Source: DASXQK01 sp963757155 (GTDB lineage Bacteria > Pseudomonadota > Alphaproteobacteria > Dongiales > Dongiaceae). From it: DNA of 64,000 bases. The first letter of the stretch is position 1. Each line of letters starts with the position of its first letter. Where the stretch lies: NCBI GenBank assembly GCA_963757155.1, contig CAVWQS010000006.1:310001-374000 (forward strand), written 5' to 3'. A program made the position numbers and the translations under genes. This document shows positions 54,788-63,461 of this stretch, one piece after another. Under the pieces are notes generated by a model. That model saw only the letters and a list, made by a program, of their open reading frames with translations. It was not told the DNA's origin and ran no database searches.

Positions 54788-54872
54788 CGTCATTCCCGCG
54801 AAAGCGGGAATCCAGGGCGACCGGCGAGGTCGGAGTGTGTGGCCCTGGATTCCCGCTTTCGCGGGAATGACG
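54788..54872. repeat. REP-like palindromic repeat, 31-bp perfect arms
   Basis: Bases 54788-54818 and 54842-54872 are exact reverse complements, with 23 bases between. Each arm holds the minor palindrome CCCGCGAAAGCGGG and the CGTCATTCCCGC...GGAATCCAGG motif of a widespread interspersed repeat in proteobacteria. It lies between cinA and the GT39 gene and could also stop transcription. Confidence 0.88.
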
Positions 54873-54940
54873 GTAAAAGACAGCGGTTCAATTGATCGAA
54901 AACCACGCCGGTTGTGCGGAATAGTCTGGAGAGTAGTCGA

Positions 54941-56356
54941 ATGGATTGGCGTCGCATCGCCGCGCGGCTCGAAGGTCCCTGGTCGCCGGGGCGCTATTGG
55001 CTGCTCTCGGGTTTCGCCCTGCTGGCCCTGCTCTGCTGGCTGCCCCATCCCTACAACGGCGAGGAGCCGGTCTATGCCATCACCACGGTGGAGACCTGGT
55101 GGCATGGCAGCTGGCTCAATCCGGTGCAGCTCGGCGCCCAATACGGCCGGCCGCCGCTGCTGAACTGGGTCGTTATGCTCGGGGTCTGGCTCCTGGGCTG
55201 GGACCATATCCTGCTCGCCATGCGTCTGATCGCCTTCCTCTCCACTTTGGGCATGGCGGCGATGGTCGCCTGGTTCGCCCATTACCTGTCGCGCGACCGA
55301 CTGCTCAGCGCCTTCGCCGTGGCCTGCTTCCTCACCGGCGATCTGCTGACCCAGCGCGGCTGGATGGCCTATGCCGATCCGCTCTTCGCCCTCGCGACGA
55401 CGGCCGCCATCATCAGCCTCTGGGTCGCCGTCGATCGCCGCAGCCCAGCCCTCCTCGTGCTGGCCGGCATCGCCATCACGGCCGCCTTCCTCACCAAGGC
55501 CCTGACGGCCTATGCCTTCTACGGCGCGGCCGGGCTGATTCTCCTCTGGCGCCACGAGAACCGGCGCTTCCTGATCTCGCCGCCCAGCCTCATCATTCAC
55601 GCCTGCATCATCGGCTTCGCCCCGCTCTGGATCTTCGCCATTGCCGGCTGGGGGCAGAACGCGCGGCTGATCGGCGATATCACGGCGCGCGCCCATACCG
55701 GCGGGTTCGGCCGCTACATCCTGAGCCTGCTCGCCTATTGGGGCGAGATGCTGCTGCGCCTGCTGCCGCTGAGCGCGCTCTGGCTGGCGCTCGTCATCCG
55801 CCCGGGCCTGCGCAGCAGCGAGGATCCCTGTCCCCGCTGGAGTCTCACGCTGCGCTGGATCCTGCTGCTGGCGGCGTTGCCCTATCTCGTGACCACCGAC
55901 AACCATGCGCGCCACCTCCTGCCGCTCTATCCCCTCTTCGCCATCGTGGTCGCCGAGCTGGCGCTCAGGCGCGGCCGCCGTCTGCTGGCGCCGCTCCATG
56001 CCGCGCTCATCGCCTGGATCGTCGTCACCGTCCCGGTCGCCCTCGTGATCAGCCCCTGGGCCCAGATCCGCCAGCACGGCGATTCGGCAGAGGTGGCCGC
56101 CCTCATCGATGGCCAGACCAAGGGCCAGCCGATCTATACCGGCGACGGCAGCAGCGAGACCCTGGCCGTCATCGCCCATCTCGACGTGCTGCGCCTGCCG
56201 GCCGAGCCCATCGGCACCGGCCCGCGGAATATCGACAACGGCTTCTTCCTCTATCAGGCCCCCGCACCGGAGAAGGCGGGCAAGGAGGTGGCACGGTATC
56301 AGCTGGGGAAGATGAACCTGGCGCTGCTCTGCCGGGGCACGGCCTGCAAGCCCTGA
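54941..56356 (+). CDS. GT39-type membrane glycosyltransferase
   Basis: A 471-residue GT-C fold protein with about ten TM segments. The first outer loop after TM1 has the acidic NGEEPVYAITTVETW motif typical of ArnT/PMT-like enzymes that use polyprenyl-phosphate sugars, and a soluble C-terminal part begins near residue 380. ATG 54941 follows CTGGAGAG. The likely role is to modify a surface glycan or lipid; the acceptor is unknown. Confidence 0.78.
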   Translation: MDWRRIAARLEGPWSPGRYWLLSGFALLALLCWLPHPYNGEEPVYAITTVETWWHGSWLNPVQLGAQYGRPPLLNWVVMLGVWLLGWDHILLAMRLIAFLSTLGMAAMVAWFAHYLSRDRLLSAFAVACFLTGDLLTQRGWMAYADPLFALATTAAIISLWVAVDRRSPALLVLAGIAITAAFLTKALTAYAFYGAAGLILLWRHENRRFLISPPSLIIHACIIGFAPLWIFAIAGWGQNARLIGDITARAHTGGFGRYILSLLAYWGEMLLRLLPLSALWLALVIRPGLRSSEDPCPRWSLTLRWILLLAALPYLVTTDNHARHLLPLYPLFAIVVAELALRRGRRLLAPLHAALIAWIVVTVPVALVISPWAQIRQHGDSAEVAALIDGQTKGQPIYTGDGSSETLAVIAHLDVLRLPAEPIGTGPRNIDNGFFLYQAPAPEKAGKEVARYQLGKMNLALLCRGTACKP

Positions 56357-56418
56357 GGGCAGCTCAAAGCGCTCGATTCCCCTCGGGCAACCAGCCGAAT
56401 TGTCGGCCCTGACGACTA

Positions 56419-57513
56419 TCAGAGATGTTCCCGGTCTAGAATAATTTCGCTGATTCTGCGGATGTCGGCAGATCCGAGGTCGGAGAAGAACGGCACCGCA
56501 AGCGTGGCCTGCGCCAGCAACTCCGTTACTGGCAATCGATCCCGCGGAAACTTGCTGGTGGCGGCATGGGTGTGGGCGCCTTGACCCCACCATTGCCGTG
56601 TCTCGATGCCAGCTTCGGCAAGCTTGCGCGCGACCCGATTCGCATCGATGTTTGCGAAGCGCAAGACGCAGGTCGATGTGATCCAGCTCCTGCCAAATCC
56701 CTCCTGAAAATGCAGCCCGTTCAATTCAGGCAGTTCCTCACGATATGCCTGCGCCACCGCCATCCACGTCTCGCGCATGTCGACCCAATGGTCGAGGGCG
56801 GCCAGGCCGACGGCGGCGTGATACTCGCTGAGTTTGCCATTGACGGCCGGTACGGCGGCTTCCCGTGTTCCAGCAAAACCGAAATTGGTCCGTGTCCGAA
56901 TGTCTCGTATGATCGAGCTGTCGGTGCTTATGACAAACCCACCCTCGCCGACGCCCAGCACCTTGGTCGCATGTAGGCTGACCACCACGGGCGTCTTGCC
57001 CGGGCTGATGCAATCGAACCCTGCCGCGGCGTCGATGACGACCGGCACTCCCGAGCGAGCCCGAAATCGGTCCCAGGCCGCCATGTCGATGGCGCGGCCG
57101 AAGGGCGCGACGGGCATGACCGCGCCAACGATGCCGGGGGCCCGCGATATCGCTTCCTCGATCTGATCGGGGTTTAGCGCCCAGGTATCGGGATCGACAT
57201 CCACGAAATAGGGGACGAGCCCGGCCAGAATCGCCGCGTGAGCGGAGGCGACAAACGTCCAGCTTGGCATCAGGCAGAGCGTGGCCGGCCGTGCATCTTG
57301 GGCAGCGAGCGCGACGGTTAGCCCAATCGTGGCGTTTACGACCGTCGCAACCGTGCCATGATGCAAACCGAAGTGAGAGGCAAGGCGGTCTTCGAATGAA
57401 CTAACGAGCGGTCCAAAATTGCTGTAAATCCGCGTCGAATCGATCTTTTCGAGATAGGCACCAACCTGCCCGGCACGTGGAAGCCTTGGTCGCATGATAG
57501 GGATTGTCGACAC
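56419..57513 (-). CDS. DegT/DnrJ/EryC1-family PLP aminotransferase
   Basis: A 364-residue sugar-aminotransferase-type protein. The PLP lysine is in SLHATKVLGVGEGGF; other family signs are PSWTFVASAHAAILAGLVPYFVDVD and VVIDAAAGFD. Enzymes of this family aminate nucleotide-linked keto sugars for surface polysaccharides, which fits the preceding glycosyltransferase. This is the last gene with alphaproteobacterial character; the break to actinobacterial DNA lies just upstream of its start. Confidence 0.84.
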   Translation of the reverse strand: MSTIPIMRPRLPRAGQVGAYLEKIDSTRIYSNFGPLVSSFEDRLASHFGLHHGTVATVVNATIGLTVALAAQDARPATLCLMPSWTFVASAHAAILAGLVPYFVDVDPDTWALNPDQIEEAISRAPGIVGAVMPVAPFGRAIDMAAWDRFRARSGVPVVIDAAAGFDCISPGKTPVVVSLHATKVLGVGEGGFVISTDSSIIRDIRTRTNFGFAGTREAAVPAVNGKLSEYHAAVGLAALDHWVDMRETWMAVAQAYREELPELNGLHFQEGFGRSWITSTCVLRFANIDANRVARKLAEAGIETRQWWGQGAHTHAATSKFPRDRLPVTELLAQATLAVPFFSDLGSADIRRISEIILDREHL

Positions 57514-57929
57514 GGCAAACGCAGTCCTATCTTTAACATGCCTGAATGGAATGTAGCGTGGTGAAGGGTTATTGGCGATACCTTCAGATCCGGGCCAGCC
57601 GCCAAGCCGTGGAATAAGAATCCTTACCAGGTAATAACGTGGCGGACAGGCGCGGCCGCCTGTCTGTAAAGTCGGCTCACGGAGACTGTCGTTGTGCCGG
57701 GAATAGCTCCTCAGCCGTCGGCGATCACATAACGTAACGATAAATCCCGCTGGGTTATCACATCTCGCCGCGGGGAGCCTCGACAGGGCAATCCTTCCAG
57801 CGTCCAGGAACTTACGAAGTTATTACGCCTTAGCCAGGTCAGCGGCCCTGGCGCTCTCGGTAAAGCGGAGCCGGCCGCCGGGCTCCTGGCCGTTGAGACT
57901 TCAAGGCGCTGACGTGACCTGGTCAGGGC
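57514..57929. other. 416-base gap holding the junction between two genomes
   Basis: No gene is found. The first about 130 bases are moderately AT-rich, as a promoter region for the DegT gene; beyond about 57,640 the sequence turns GC-rich in actinobacterial style. A perfect stem GACAGGCG-CGGC-CGCCTGTC (57645-57664) contains a NotI site (GCGGCCGC). The exact join cannot be placed by eye. Confidence 0.5.
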
Positions 57930-58772
57930 TTAGTTGGAGAAGTCCTGGGTGAGCCAGACGGTGCCGGAGCCGTCGCGGTAGACCGCGATCCCGATGTGGG
58001 TGAACGAGGTGCTCAGGATGTTCATCCGGTGGCCGTCGTTCGGCGGCTGCTCGTCGAGCATGGACTGGGTGAGGCCGACTGCCATTTGGGCGATGGCGGT
58101 ACCGGTGTCGTCCACCGGGCCGCCCTCGCCGATGTTCTCCCCGGCGGCGGTCCAGTGCACCCCGGCCGCGGTCTCGCGGTCACCGATCGCCGGCTCGCCC
58201 GGGCACTGGTGGGAGAGCCCGCAGCCGCTGGCCATCTTCAGGTTGTGCGCGGAGGAACTGGCCTCAAGGCCCGAGGTGAGCGTCAGCGCGGGCAGCCCGG
58301 CCGAGGAACGGGCCTGGTTGATCAGCGCGAGCACCTGCGCGGCGGCCGTGGCGTCCTGGGCCGTCGCCGGAGCGGAGGCGGCAGCGGAGGTGGCGGGCTG
58401 GGCGCCGGCCGTCCCGGTCACGGGCACCGTCGGGCGCGACGACGGGCGGGCCGGCCCGGACGGCGACGGCGTGGTGGGTGCCTGGTGCGCGCGGGCCGCG
58501 GCCCGGCGCGGCGGAACCGTCACCACCGCCGGCGCGACGGCGACGGCGATGTCGGCCGGGCTCGCGGCGCAGGCAGACGTGTCCCCCGCGCCGCACCCGG
58601 CCGCCCCGGCCTGCGGGCTCGCGCTGGCCTGCCCGGACGCCTGGCTGGCGGAGAGCACGCTGCCGGCCAGGTAGGTGCCCCCGCCGGCCAGCACGGCGAG
58701 CGCGAGCGCGCCAGACAGCAGGAACCAGACCCGCCGGGCCGACGCGGAAGCATTCCGTGTCCCACGATCCAT
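57930..58772 (-). CDS. Secreted CAP (SCP/PR1) domain protein, actinobacterial
   Basis: A 280-residue protein: N-terminal TM/signal anchor (FLLSGALALAVLAGGGTYLAG), an Ala/Pro/Ser/Thr-rich linker (about 40-150) and a C-terminal CAP domain (VLALINQARSSAGLPAL, SAHNLKMASGCGLSHQ, AGENIGEGG, NDGHRMNILSTSFTHIGIAVY). ATG 58772 has GGTGGTGA upstream. Composition and linker are typical of high-GC actinomycetes. Extracellular; ligand unknown. Confidence 0.87.
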   Translation of the reverse strand: MDRGTRNASASARRVWFLLSGALALAVLAGGGTYLAGSVLSASQASGQASASPQAGAAGCGAGDTSACAASPADIAVAVAPAVVTVPPRRAAARAHQAPTTPSPSGPARPSSRPTVPVTGTAGAQPATSAAASAPATAQDATAAAQVLALINQARSSAGLPALTLTSGLEASSSAHNLKMASGCGLSHQCPGEPAIGDRETAAGVHWTAAGENIGEGGPVDDTGTAIAQMAVGLTQSMLDEQPPNDGHRMNILSTSFTHIGIAVYRDGSGTVWLTQDFSN

Positions 58773-58886
58773 GTCATCACCACCTACAGGCGTTGACACT
58801 AGGACACTGGCCCTCGATTTCGTACCAGTATGGACAAATGTCGCCATAGCCGTGCCTGCGGCCCCGCGGGGACCCGCCGGGAACGC

Positions 58887-59339
58887 TTACTCAGGGCCGA
58901 GGAGGAAGCGGACGGTGACGGTCGTGCCGTCCGGGCCGCGGCTGATGCCGACGTGGTCGGCGAGCTGGCCTGCCAGCCACAGTCCGTGCCCGTGCTCGGC
59001 GGGCCACGGCAGCGCGCCGTCCGGCTCACCCGCGCCGTCCGCGGGCTGGCCTCGCCCGTCGTCGCTGACCTGGCAGTACAGGAATTTCTCGTCGGTCCAC
59101 AGGCGCAGCCGGCCGTGCCCGGCGCCGTGCAGCACGGCGTTGGCCGCCAGCTCGTGCGCGACCGCGGTCACGTCGTAGACCTGGTGCCGGCCCAGCCCGG
59201 CCGCGGCTGCGTGCGCGGCGACTGCTGCCCGCAGCGCGTACAGCGAGCCGGCATCGAACGCCTGGTCCAACGGGGTGAGCCCGGCGGGCACGGTACCGCG
59301 GCCCGGCCCACCCTGCTGGCGCTCCTCCTCAGCGGTCAA
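58887..59339 (-). CDS. RsbW-like anti-sigma HATPase domain protein
   Basis: A 150-residue GHKL-type ATPase: N box VAHELAANAVLHG, G1 VSDDGRG, G2 GHGLWLAGQLADHVG. Such proteins bind and inhibit sigma factors or act as switch kinases for STAS partners. It starts inside the end of the MEDS-STAS gene (11-base overlap), so the two are likely a partner-switching pair. Confidence 0.86.
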   Translation of the reverse strand: MTAEEERQQGGPGRGTVPAGLTPLDQAFDAGSLYALRAAVAAHAAAAGLGRHQVYDVTAVAHELAANAVLHGAGHGRLRLWTDEKFLYCQVSDDGRGQPADGAGEPDGALPWPAEHGHGLWLAGQLADHVGISRGPDGTTVTVRFLLGPE

Positions 59340-60258
59340 CGGCGACCGCCAGCCGGATGCCGTGAACGTCGGCGAGGCCGATCCGGGTGAACCCGGCGGC
59401 GACCTCGGGCAAGCACCCCAGGGTCACCTGGCGGGACTGGGACGCCATGGTCCGGGCGGCGTCGGCGATCATCAGCGTGCAGCGCGCGTCGACGAACGCC
59501 AGCGCGGACATGTTGATCACGATGTCGCCGCCCACCCGGATCGTCTCGGACAGCGCGAGGCCCAGCGGCTCGCCGGCCTGGAAGTCCAGCTCCCCGGCGA
59601 TCCTGATACCCGGCGGAGCGTACTGGCGGCAGATCCGCAGCAGCGCGTCGGCGTAGTAGGTGGCCGCCGCGACCGCGCGGGTGTGGAACCCGGCCACCGA
59701 CGCCAGCGTCACCGGGTCGAACCGCTCCCGGTCGTACTGGCACAGGACCGCGGCCGTGCTGCCGTCCAGTGCCGCCGCGATGCCCTCCTCGAACTTCGGG
59801 AGCTCCTCGATCCCGGCGAGCGGGCGCAGTGCCCAGCTCATGTCCAGCGCCACCCGCAGCCCGGGGAACCCCTGCATCCCAGACGATGCCAGCTCCCCCG
59901 CTAGCCAGCTGACCGCCGACTCGGCCCGGAACGACTGCCCCGACAGCAGCCGCCCCTCGCAGCCCGCCGCGGTCATCTGCCCGCTAGCCATGGCCGCCTC
60001 CACCGCGACACCGCGGCGTCCAAGTTCCCCGGCCGCCAGGCCAGGGCCGGCGTCGCTCACCCACACCACCTTCAGGCCCGCGGCCAGCCCGTCACGGACG
60101 AACGCAGCGGTCAGGTCGAACAACTCCTCTGACTCGCCGAAAGTCAGGCACGCGTGATCCTCAGCTCCCAGCTCAGTCACCTGCACGCCCGCGTCCGCCG
60201 CCACACTGCCTCCAGCCTGCACAACCACCAAGCCCTTCAGGAAGACCGTACCGGGCAC
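59329..60258 (-). CDS. MEDS-STAS sensor / anti-sigma antagonist
   Basis: A 309-residue protein: MEDS domain (about residues 33-190: DHACLTFGESEELFDLTAAFV, VWVSDAGPG, ALDMSWAL) and C-terminal STAS domain (about 215-305: GELDFQAGEPLGLAL, DIVINMSALAFVDARC). MEDS senses hydrocarbon or C1-type ligands in DcmR-like proteins. The STAS serine region (NMSALAFVD) is where an RsbW-type kinase would act. The start is uncertain; GTG at 60258 gives a leader before the MEDS domain, and other GTGs follow. Confidence 0.8.
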   Translation of the reverse strand: MPGTVFLKGLVVVQAGGSVAADAGVQVTELGAEDHACLTFGESEELFDLTAAFVRDGLAAGLKVVWVSDAGPGLAAGELGRRGVAVEAAMASGQMTAAGCEGRLLSGQSFRAESAVSWLAGELASSGMQGFPGLRVALDMSWALRPLAGIEELPKFEEGIAAALDGSTAAVLCQYDRERFDPVTLASVAGFHTRAVAAATYYADALLRICRQYAPPGIRIAGELDFQAGEPLGLALSETIRVGGDIVINMSALAFVDARCTLMIADAARTMASQSRQVTLGCLPEVAAGFTRIGLADVHGIRLAVAVDR

Positions 60259-60487
60259 AACGCCGCCGCACAGCGCATAACGGCACTCGGCCCGCCACGC
60301 GACCCGCAGCCGCCACCGCTACCCGCGTCCGAGCGGGTTATGCGGGCCGGGACCGTACGTCCGTCTCGGGGCCGGAGATAGCCGCTGACCTCGACCGGGT
60401 TCCGGCCGGGATCACGGAAGTAACACTGCGGACGGGGCCGCCCGCACCCGTGCCGTCCACGGGCGGCCAGCCCGCCGGCCTCTGACA

Positions 60488-61354
60488 TCAGCCGGCGATG
60501 AGCGGAAGGTCCGGGTCGGCGCTCCACTCGGTCAGCGATCCGTCGTAGAGCCGGGCGTCTCCGCGGCCGGTCAGCGACAGCGCGAACAGGTCAACCGTGG
60601 CGGAGATGCCGCCGCCGCAGTACGCCACGACCGGCTGGTCCTCGCGGACGCCGCCGTCTCGGAGGGCGGCGGCAAGCTCGGCCGGCGGCCGGAAACGGCC
60701 TGTCGCCGGGTCGATCAGGCCGTTCCACGGCACGTTGACGCTGGCCGGGATGCGGCCCGGGCGGCTGTAGGCACCGGGGCCCTCGCCGCGGAAGACCTCC
60801 GGGCTCAGGGCGTTGACCAGGCAGGCGGACCCGTTCTCGGTGATCGCGCGGACGTCGGCCAGGCTGGCGAGGATCTCCGGGCGGGGGCGGGCGGTGAACG
60901 ACGCGGGCGGGTAGCGGCACTCGCCCTGCTCGACCGGGCCGCCGGCGGCGGTCCAGGCGGCGAGGCCGCCGTCGAGCACGCTGGTGTCGTCGTGCCCGAA
61001 GTAGCGCAGCAGCCACCACAGCCGGGTCGCCCACATCGGCGCGTCCTGCGCGTACGCGACGACGTGGGTGCCGTCGCCGACGCCGAGGCGGCCGACCGCC
61101 GCGGCGAAGTCCCCCGCCGAGGGGACGGTGAACGCGAACGGCGATGCCGGGTCGGACAGCTCGCCGGGGATATCGGCGAACCCGGCCCCGGGAAGGTGCG
61201 CCCGCGCGTAGCTCGCGCGGCCGCTCTCCACGGTGTAAGGGCCGCCTTCTACCGCGCGGCGCAGGAAGACAGTGGCGTCGAATACCCGCACTCGCTCGTT
61301 ACCGAGTGCGCCGCCGAGTTCCTCGGGACTGACCAGCGGGGGCAGCAGTGGCAT
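60488..61354 (-). CDS. Thiosulfate/3-mercaptopyruvate sulfurtransferase
   Basis: A 288-residue tandem-rhodanese protein. The inactive N-domain has VRVFDATVFLR and the catalytic loop is YCGGGISAT, whose CGGGISA form is typical of actinobacterial SseA-like enzymes. AGGAGG lies 6 bases before ATG 61354, so this start is chosen over ATG 61375. The gap of 229 bases to the MEDS gene (60259-60487) shows nothing more. Confidence 0.88.
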   Translation of the reverse strand: MPLLPPLVSPEELGGALGNERVRVFDATVFLRRAVEGGPYTVESGRASYARAHLPGAGFADIPGELSDPASPFAFTVPSAGDFAAAVGRLGVGDGTHVVAYAQDAPMWATRLWWLLRYFGHDDTSVLDGGLAAWTAAGGPVEQGECRYPPASFTARPRPEILASLADVRAITENGSACLVNALSPEVFRGEGPGAYSRPGRIPASVNVPWNGLIDPATGRFRPPAELAAALRDGGVREDQPVVAYCGGGISATVDLFALSLTGRGDARLYDGSLTEWSADPDLPLIAG

Positions 61355-61437
61355 TTCGAACCTCCTCGGCATCAACCTCGCTATTTAGGCCGGGAAAGTC
61401 AACGCTCCGGGGCGTTCCGGGGGCAGCGGATCCGCCC

Positions 61438-62322
61438 TCACTGACGGTCGTGGCTGCCTGCCGCTGAGCCCATTGTCGGGTTGGCGACAGCCGCGGTGGT
61501 AACGAAGCCGACGGGACCCCGCAGGTCATGCAGCACGCAGTGGCCGGCCGCCACGCCGGCCTCGCTGATGTGCCCGGAGGGCTGTATCCCGACGTACTCG
61601 CCCTGCGGATCGCGTCCCAGGTAGACGGTGTAGTCGGCGTTGATGAAACTCAGCCCGCGGGTCGAGAAGTTGGAGACGGGGCTCGCGAGGTCGGCGGCCA
61701 TCGCCACGCGCACTACCGGCGTCAGCTGCTCGCCCGTGATAAGCGGGTGGATGTCCCTGATCCAGAGGCCGTCGGCCACCGCGCCGTCCGAGTCGCCGAC
61801 GGGCCATGACTGCCACGGCGCGGTCCACCGGGCCGTCGAGGGTGACCGCGGCGGCCCCAGTTGCGGCGGCGTCCGGGCATCCCAGGCGGGTGCCGGGCGG
61901 AACGTGCCGCTCGGCTGCTCCGACCGGCGCAGCAGCACGGCCCTGCCCTGTCCGACGGGAACGTCGTCCTGCTCGATGGTGACGTCAAGCACCGCGATGC
62001 GCCTGCCTGCGCGAACCGTCCGTGTCGTGACCCTGATCGGCGCCAGCGGCACCGGGCGGAACATGTCGATGGTCAGCCGGCTGCAGGTCAGCTCAGGGAC
62101 TTCGGCGCGCGCCTGCTCGGCGGCGCGCGCGGTCAGGCCGCCGATGAGCCGCCCGTGCAGGACCTGGCCCCACGGGCTCGTCGCGAATGCCGCCGGGACC
62201 AGGGTGTCGCCATCGGCGCGGAAGAACCCCTCGGCGCTGGCGGGCGACTCAGCGCCCGCCTGGGCGGCCGCGCCATCGGTCCCGGCTGACGGGCTGGCGC
62301 CACCGACTGTCTCAGCGCTCAC
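61438..62322 (-). CDS. Thioesterase family protein (double hotdog)
   Basis: A 294-residue TesB-like acyl-CoA thioesterase: first hotdog HGRLIGGLTARAAEQ and LTIDMFRPVPLAPI, second hotdog SNFSTRGLSFINADYTVYLGRDPQGEYVG. The N-terminal 30 residues are Ala/Ser-rich and disordered. Substrate chain length is not evident. Confidence 0.78.
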   Translation of the reverse strand: MSAETVGGASPSAGTDGAAAQAGAESPASAEGFFRADGDTLVPAAFATSPWGQVLHGRLIGGLTARAAEQARAEVPELTCSRLTIDMFRPVPLAPIRVTTRTVRAGRRIAVLDVTIEQDDVPVGQGRAVLLRRSEQPSGTFRPAPAWDARTPPQLGPPRSPSTARWTAPWQSWPVGDSDGAVADGLWIRDIHPLITGEQLTPVVRVAMAADLASPVSNFSTRGLSFINADYTVYLGRDPQGEYVGIQPSGHISEAGVAAGHCVLHDLRGPVGFVTTAAVANPTMGSAAGSHDRQ

Positions 62323-62453
62323 GTCTGTCCTTCCTGCCTGTGCCGGCGCGACGTTCGGGCAGTCACCCGGCAGCCCATGCTACGGGGAGGCGCTTGATGC
62401 CGCGCTGGAAGTCGGAGCGCAGGTAGGAGCGAGCTCCGGCACAGCCTAGTGCG

Positions 62454-63431
62454 TCAGGCTCCGCCTTTTCGCCCGGCCGGGAGCTTCCTGAAATCCCAGC
62501 TGGAGACCTTGCCTGGAACCAGGCGCAGCCACGCGTGCCTGCCGTCATGCTGCATGGTGTCACCGGTGCCGTACTTGCGGGCGAACAGGCGCTCGGGCTC
62601 GTCCAGCCTGGGGTCGGGCGCTCCGGTCCGCGGGACATCGCCGACGACCTCCGCGGTGCCGCTCAGCTCGGCACCGCGCAGGTCCGCGTAGTCCTCCCCC
62701 GCGTCGACCAGGACGGCGATCCGCGGATCGCGCTGCAGGTCGGTCCAGCGCTGGCTGCGGGTCAGCGAGGTGAGCCACAGGGCGGTGCCGTCCCAGACGT
62801 ACCACAACGGAGTCAGGTGCGGCCCATGCGGGCCCGTCGTGGCAACCCGGCAGGTGCGCTCCTGCTCCAGGAAGGCGTCGAGCTCGGCTTTATTCATCGC
62901 GATCTTGCGGCCGCGCCGCTGTTCCTGAGGCATAAGTGATTCCCCTTCCTGCCGAAGCGGGCAAGGCGGGCCCGTTAACGCGAGGTTCGCCGCGACCGTC
63001 GCGCCAAGCTCGTAGCACTGCCGTTCCACGTCCCTGCCCACCGGGCCGACCGCCGCCACCGGGTTCACTACCTCTGCCCAGCCCAGCCCGGCCGCGATGG
63101 ACTTCACCGCGCGCACCGCGCCCGCGGTGTTGTTGTCCCCGTGCACGTAGAGCCCGTAGGGCGCGCCTTCCTTGGCCCCGAGGCACGGGTAGTAGACCTG
63201 GTCGAAGAAGTGCTTGAGTGCCCCGGACATGTAGCCGATGTTCACTGGCGTGCCGAGCACGAACCCGTCCGCGGCGAGCACATCGGGGACGTTCGCGGCC
63301 AGGGCGGGCGAGACCTCGACGCTGATTCCGCACTCGGCGAGTTCCGGGTTACGGGCGCCCGCCACGACCGCCTCGAGCATCGCCCGGAGCGCGGGCGACG
63401 ACGTGTGGTGGACGACGAGCAGTCGCGGCAA
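62454..63431 (-). CDS. Flavodoxin-like domain fused or adjacent to PPOX-family flavoprotein
   Basis: One 325-residue frame: a flavodoxin/NAD(P)H-dependent FMN reductase-like domain (residues 1 to about 155: LLVVHHTSSPAL, GFVLGTPVNIGYMSGALKHFFD, YVHGDNNT) and a pyridoxamine 5'-phosphate oxidase-like split barrel (about 180-325: ERTCRVATTGPHGPHLTPLWYVWDG). Inside the linker AGGAAGGGGAA precedes an ATG at 62933, which is where a separate PPOX gene would start, and the +1 frame has a stop just after the flavodoxin part (GTTAAC). So this is either a genuine fusion or two genes joined by a one-base error. Confidence 0.78.
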   Translation of the reverse strand: MPRLLVVHHTSSPALRAMLEAVVAGARNPELAECGISVEVSPALAANVPDVLAADGFVLGTPVNIGYMSGALKHFFDQVYYPCLGAKEGAPYGLYVHGDNNTAGAVRAVKSIAAGLGWAEVVNPVAAVGPVGRDVERQCYELGATVAANLALTGPPCPLRQEGESLMPQEQRRGRKIAMNKAELDAFLEQERTCRVATTGPHGPHLTPLWYVWDGTALWLTSLTRSQRWTDLQRDPRIAVLVDAGEDYADLRGAELSGTAEVVGDVPRTGAPDPRLDEPERLFARKYGTGDTMQHDGRHAWLRLVPGKVSSWDFRKLPAGRKGGA

Positions 63432-63461
63432 GCGCGCACCTCCAGGGACGACGGCCCTTGG

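Noticed and set aside
57652..57659. NotI site as a cloning scar at the genome junction
   Set aside because: An 8-base GC site is common by chance in such DNA and lies in a natural-looking hairpin; no vector sequence is nearby.
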